Below, in pieces: positions 61,503-64,000 of a stretch of DNA of 64,000 nt. This DNA is from Mycoplana rhizolycopersici (GTDB lineage: Bacteria > Pseudomonadota > Alphaproteobacteria > Rhizobiales > Rhizobiaceae). Position numbers and translations under genes: made by a program. The notes below the pieces were generated by a model. That model saw only the letters and a program-made list of their open reading frames with translations, was not told the origin of the DNA and made no database searches. Each line of letters opens with the position of its first letter. Positions within the stretch are counted from its first letter, which is position 1. The stretch covers positions 310,001-374,000 of the forward strand of contig NZ_JABXYK010000001.1 in NCBI RefSeq assembly GCF_013378445.1. Direction: 5' to 3'.

Positions 61503-62594
61503 TCAGGTGAACAGGAAGTCGCCGGCCTTCAGCTCGCTCAGCTTCGTATCCTCGAGGGTGAGCCTTGCGCCGCCGAAATCGAAGCGCAGGTCATCACCGC
61601 CGTCGACCGCCGTTGCCAGTTCCACGAGGTCGTCGAAATTCGAGACGCCGAGTGACTTGGCGATGATGACGGTGTCGGTGCCCGCACGATAATCCTCGAT
61701 CTCCGTGATTCCGGTCTTGAAGACGAAGGTGTCTGCGCCGCTGCCGCCTTTCAGCTCGTTGCGGCCGTTGCCACCGTCCAGCCAGTCGTTGCCGGCGCCG
61801 CCTTCGAGGTCGTCATTGCCATTGCCGCCATAGAGCTTGTCGTTGCCCTTGCCGCCCTCAAGTTCGTCATTGCCATTTCCGCCGTAAAGCAGATCGTTGC
61901 CGGAGCCGCCCTCGATCTCGTCGTTGCCGTTGCCGCCATAAAGCTTGTCGCCACCGTCGCCGCCGTAGATGTCATCATGGCCGTTCCCGCCCTTGAGGAC
62001 GTCATTGCCGGAGTATCCCCAGATCTTGTCGTTGCCGGCACCGCCGGTGAAAGTGTCGGCTTTGCTCGTGCCCTTGAACTGACCGCTGGACGCGGAAGCG
62101 TCCACGGACGCACCGGACGAGAAACCGAAATGGGAGGCCTTGAGGCTGGAGAGCTTCACATCTTCCAGAAGCAGCGTGTTGCCGCTGCCGAAATTGAACA
62201 GTACGTCCTCACCCTCGTCCACCTGGCGGGCCTTGCTCATCAACTGGCTGAAGGATGTGATGCCGAGCGAGGCATCCAGGCTGATGGTGTCGTCCCGCGT
62301 GCTGAAGTCATCGATCTCGTCACGACCGGAGGAATAGACGAACAGGTCCCTGCCCGCTCCGCCTTCCATCTCGTCATTGCCGCCGCCGCCGATCAGCGTG
62401 TCGTTGCCGCTGCCGCCTTCGAGCTCGTCGTTGCCCGCGCCCCCGTCCAGCCGGTCGTTGCCGGCACCGCCTTCGAGATCGTCATTGCCGGCATAGCCAT
62501 ACAGCTTGTCGTTGCCGTTGCCGCCGTAGATGTCGTCGACCCGCGCCGTTCCCTTGAGAACATCGGCTCTCGTCGTGCCCTTCAGTCTGGCCAT
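61503..62594 (-). CDS. RTX-type calcium-binding protein with two duplicated modules
   Basis: A 363-residue acidic protein rich in GGxGxD-type nonapeptides (GGNGNDxLYG, GGAGNDxLEG). There are two arrays, about residues 20-85 and 190-290. Each is followed by a related capping segment of about 70 residues (DTISLDASLGITSFSQLM and DTVIIAKSLGVSNFDDLV; later LLLEDVKLSSLKASHFGF and LTLEDTKLSELKAGDFLF). It lacks an N-terminal signal peptide and ends in hydrophobic residues (GDFLFT), as in type I secretion substrates. No enzyme domain is visible and no secretion genes are adjacent. The ATG at 62594 has AAAGG nine bases upstream. Confidence 0.85.
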   Translation of the reverse strand: MARLKGTTRADVLKGTARVDDIYGGNGNDKLYGYAGNDDLEGGAGNDRLDGGAGNDELEGGSGNDTLIGGGGNDEMEGGAGRDLFVYSSGRDEIDDFSTRDDTISLDASLGITSFSQLMSKARQVDEGEDVLFNFGSGNTLLLEDVKLSSLKASHFGFSSGASVDASASSGQFKGTSKADTFTGGAGNDKIWGYSGNDVLKGGNGHDDIYGGDGGDKLYGGNGNDEIEGGSGNDLLYGGNGNDELEGGKGNDKLYGGNGNDDLEGGAGNDWLDGGNGRNELKGGSGADTFVFKTGITEIEDYRAGTDTVIIAKSLGVSNFDDLVELATAVDGGDDLRFDFGGARLTLEDTKLSELKAGDFLFT

Positions 62595-62689
62595 ATGCAG
62601 CATCCTTTCGTTTTGCCGAGGCGCCACCGGTGGGACCGGCCCGGCGCCGTTGAATGGGCGGACCTTGGCCGATTCTGCCTTTTGGCAAG

Positions 62690-62717
62690 CTGACAGCGCC
62701 TGTCAGCAAATTGTCAG
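62690..62717. promoter_or_regulatory. TGTCAG repeats in the RTX / PepSY divergent promoter
   Basis: CTGACAG (62690-62696) and CTGTCAG (62700-62706) form a perfect inverted repeat. A second TGTCAG (62712-62717) repeats directly at 11-bp spacing, about one helical turn. This spacing suits an OmpR/PhoP-type response regulator, and such a regulator is encoded just downstream. Confidence 0.5.
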
Positions 62718-62740
62718 CTTCTCCCCGCTATGCAGGAGGC

Positions 62741-63097
62741 ATGACCCAGAAATCACATGTGAAACGCCTCGGGCTGCGGCTCCTGGCCGCCTGCGCGGTG
62801 CTTTATCCTGCGATAGCACTCAGCGAGGCATCGCCGCCGGACGTCGACGATGTCGACGACGCCCGCGAGCATTACGAGGCACGCGAGGCCCTGCGGAAAG
62901 GCGAGGTCCTGCCGCTGGAAAAAATCATCGAGGTCGTGCGCAAACAGTTCCAGGGCGATATCATCGAAATCGAGTTCGAACGGAACGACGGGAAATATGT
63001 CTACGAGATCGAGATCATCGATCCGTCGGGCCGCGTCGTCGAGATCGAGGTCGATGCGAAGACCGCGGAAATCCTGGACAGTGAGGATGGCGATTGA
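62741..63097 (+). CDS. Secreted PepSY-domain protein
   Basis: A 118-residue protein with a signal peptide (basic KRLGLRL, hydrophobic core LLAACAVLYPAIALSEA) and a C-terminal PepSY domain (EKIIEVVRKQFQGDIIEIEF, YEIEIIDPSGRVVEIEVDA). Such periplasmic proteins often precede two-component genes and may modulate a protease or the sensor, but the exact role here is unknown. The ATG at 62741 directly follows AGGAGG with one base between, a very short spacing. The stop overlaps the response regulator start. Confidence 0.85.
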   Translation: MTQKSHVKRLGLRLLAACAVLYPAIALSEASPPDVDDVDDAREHYEAREALRKGEVLPLEKIIEVVRKQFQGDIIEIEFERNDGKYVYEIEIIDPSGRVVEIEVDAKTAEILDSEDGD

Positions 63098-63756
63098 GAC
63101 TGCTCGTTGCGGAAGACGACAAGCGTATTGCCGAGGACGTCAGAACCGTTCTGACGGCGGCGGGCTACGCCGTCGACCTAACGCATAGTGGCCAGGACGC
63201 CTGGTTCCGTGGCGATACCGAGGACTATGGCCTCGTCGTGCTCGACCTCGGCCTTCCGGGCATGGACGGCATCAGCATCCTCAAGCAATGGCGCATGAGC
63301 GGCCGGCACATGCCCGTCCTTGTGCTGACGGCGCGCGGAAGCTGGGCCGAGCGCGTCGAGGGCATCGATGCCGGTGCCGACGACTACCTGCCGAAACCGT
63401 TCCAGTTCGAGGAACTGCTGGCCCGTATCCGGGCGCTTATCCGGCGTTCGGTCGGCCACGGTGCTGCCACCATCGAGGTCGCCAGCCTGGTCGTCGATAC
63501 CCGCACGATGCGCGTCGTCGTCGATGGCATGCCGTTGAACCTGACCCCATTCGAGTATCGTCTCGTCAGTTATCTCGCCCATCATCGCGGCCGGGTCGTG
63601 CCGGCCTCGGAATTGCAGGATCACGTCTACGGCGACGACTTCTCGAGAGACGGAAACGCACTGGAGGCGATGATTGCAAGGCTGCGCAAGAAGATCGGCA
63701 GCGACGTGATTTCGACGCGGCGCGGGTTCGGCTACGTCATGGGTGACAGCGTGTGA
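63094..63756 (+). CDS. OmpR/PhoP-family response regulator
   Basis: A 220-residue two-domain regulator. The receiver has acidic residues E7, D8 and D9, the phospho-acceptor D51 (VVLDLGLPGMDG) and K101 (YLPKPF). The C-terminal winged helix (about 125-218) contains LNLTPFEYRLVSYLAHHRG and RKKIGSDVISTRRGFGYVMG. It begins at a TTG overlapping the PepSY stop (GATTGA), with GAGGATGG upstream. It overlaps the sensor kinase start, forming a PepSY-RR-HK operon. The TGTCAG repeats upstream of the PepSY gene may be its site. Confidence 0.93.
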   Translation: MRLLVAEDDKRIAEDVRTVLTAAGYAVDLTHSGQDAWFRGDTEDYGLVVLDLGLPGMDGISILKQWRMSGRHMPVLVLTARGSWAERVEGIDAGADDYLPKPFQFEELLARIRALIRRSVGHGAATIEVASLVVDTRTMRVVVDGMPLNLTPFEYRLVSYLAHHRGRVVPASELQDHVYGDDFSRDGNALEAMIARLRKKIGSDVISTRRGFGYVMGDSV

Positions 63757-64000
63757 TCTCGCGCCATTCCTTGCGGCTTCGTCTGGCTCTTGCAGGCGCC
63801 GCCTCGATTGGCGTCGCGCTCGTCATCGCCTTTTTCGGCCTGTCCTTTCTCTTCGAAAAGCATGTCGAACGCCGCGTGGTGGACGAACTGCGCCTTCATC
63901 TCGACCAGACCATCGCGGGCCTCGGGCCGGACCGGAACGGCATAGTCGAAATGATCCGTCCGCCGATCGACCCGCGTTTTCAGACACCGCTCTCCGGCCT
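63753..64000 (+). CDS. Sensor histidine kinase, N-terminal fragment (3' end beyond window)
   Basis: A frame opens at a GTG overlapping the response regulator stop (GTGTGA) and stays open to the window edge. The first 82 residues show a basic start (ISRHSLRLRLALAGAAS), one membrane helix (IGVALVIAFFGLSFLF) and the beginning of a periplasmic domain (EKHVERRVVDELRLHLDQTI). The kinase core lies outside the window. The position after an OmpR-type regulator makes it the cognate sensor. Confidence 0.85.
   Translation, partial: MISRHSLRLRLALAGAASIGVALVIAFFGLSFLFEKHVERRVVDELRLHLDQTIAGLGPDRNGIVEMIRPPIDPRFQTPLSG

Noticed and set aside
61740-62500. Tandem DNA repeats that could suggest a CRISPR or satellite array
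   Set aside because: The periodicity is 27 bp and in frame; it encodes the nonapeptide calcium-binding repeats of the RTX protein, with no spacers.

Overview
The window is GC-rich chromosomal DNA typical of a Rhizobiaceae alphaproteobacterium (Ensifer/Sinorhizobium, Shinella, Rhizobium or Agrobacterium type). The signs are the cyclic beta-1,2-glucan locus (ndvA, opgC, ndvB), the aerobic cobFGHIJKLM cobalamin cluster, a cobalamin riboswitch near metH, and many GTG/TTG starts with ATGA-type overlaps. I cannot fix the genus from sequence alone. I saw no rRNA, tRNA, CRISPR array, insertion sequence, integrase or phage gene. Both ends cut a gene: the ndvA 5' end is missing on the left and a sensor kinase 3' end is missing on the right.

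Layout. 1-11.2 kb: glucan exporter NdvA (partial), OpgC-type glucan succinyltransferase and the giant synthase NdvB. 11.2-16.1 kb: a regulatory region (cobalamin riboswitch, 71-aa ORF, SahR-like palindrome, start-site hairpin) leading to B12-dependent methionine synthase MetH. 16.1-18.1 kb: YeiH-type transporter and divergent LysR regulator. 18.1-25.2 kb: minus-strand cobF-G-H-I-J-L-M, with cobK inverted between cobJ and cobL. 25.3-27.5 kb: AraC regulator and divergent Fsr-like efflux pump.

27.5-38.1 kb looks like a lysine catabolic island. It holds a pipecolate-oxidase-like flavoprotein, a LysR regulator, HglS (2-oxoadipate to D-2-hydroxyglutarate), a D-2-hydroxyglutarate dehydrogenase, an ALDH7 aminoadipate-semialdehyde dehydrogenase, a class I aminotransferase, a lysine 6-dehydrogenase-like enzyme and an Lrp regulator. 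On paper these convert L-lysine to 2-oxoglutarate. 38.1-40.4 kb: DadA-like oxidase and HSL-type esterase. 40.5-44.0 kb: GntR regulator and puuA-puuB (gamma-glutamylated putrescine route). 44.0-48.7 kb: purU, a YigZ/IMPACT protein and a full-length KdpD without kdpE or kdpFABC beside it.

48.8-61.0 kb: AraC regulator and a long plus-strand branched-chain amino acid operon: SDR, thiolase, acyl-CoA dehydrogenase, BCKDH E1alpha/E1beta/E2/E3, 3-hydroxyisobutyryl-CoA hydrolase, 3-hydroxyisobutyrate dehydrogenase and enoyl-CoA hydratase. 61.1-64 kb: a 54-aa protein, an internally duplicated RTX protein, and a divergent PepSY / response regulator / histidine kinase operon.

Overall this is core metabolism plus amino-acid and polyamine catabolism, not a mobile island. 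The least explained parts are the riboswitch-led 71-aa ORF, the inverted cobK, the lone KdpD, a 19-codon leader ORF before the branched-chain operon, and the duplicated RTX protein beside a PepSY two-component system.
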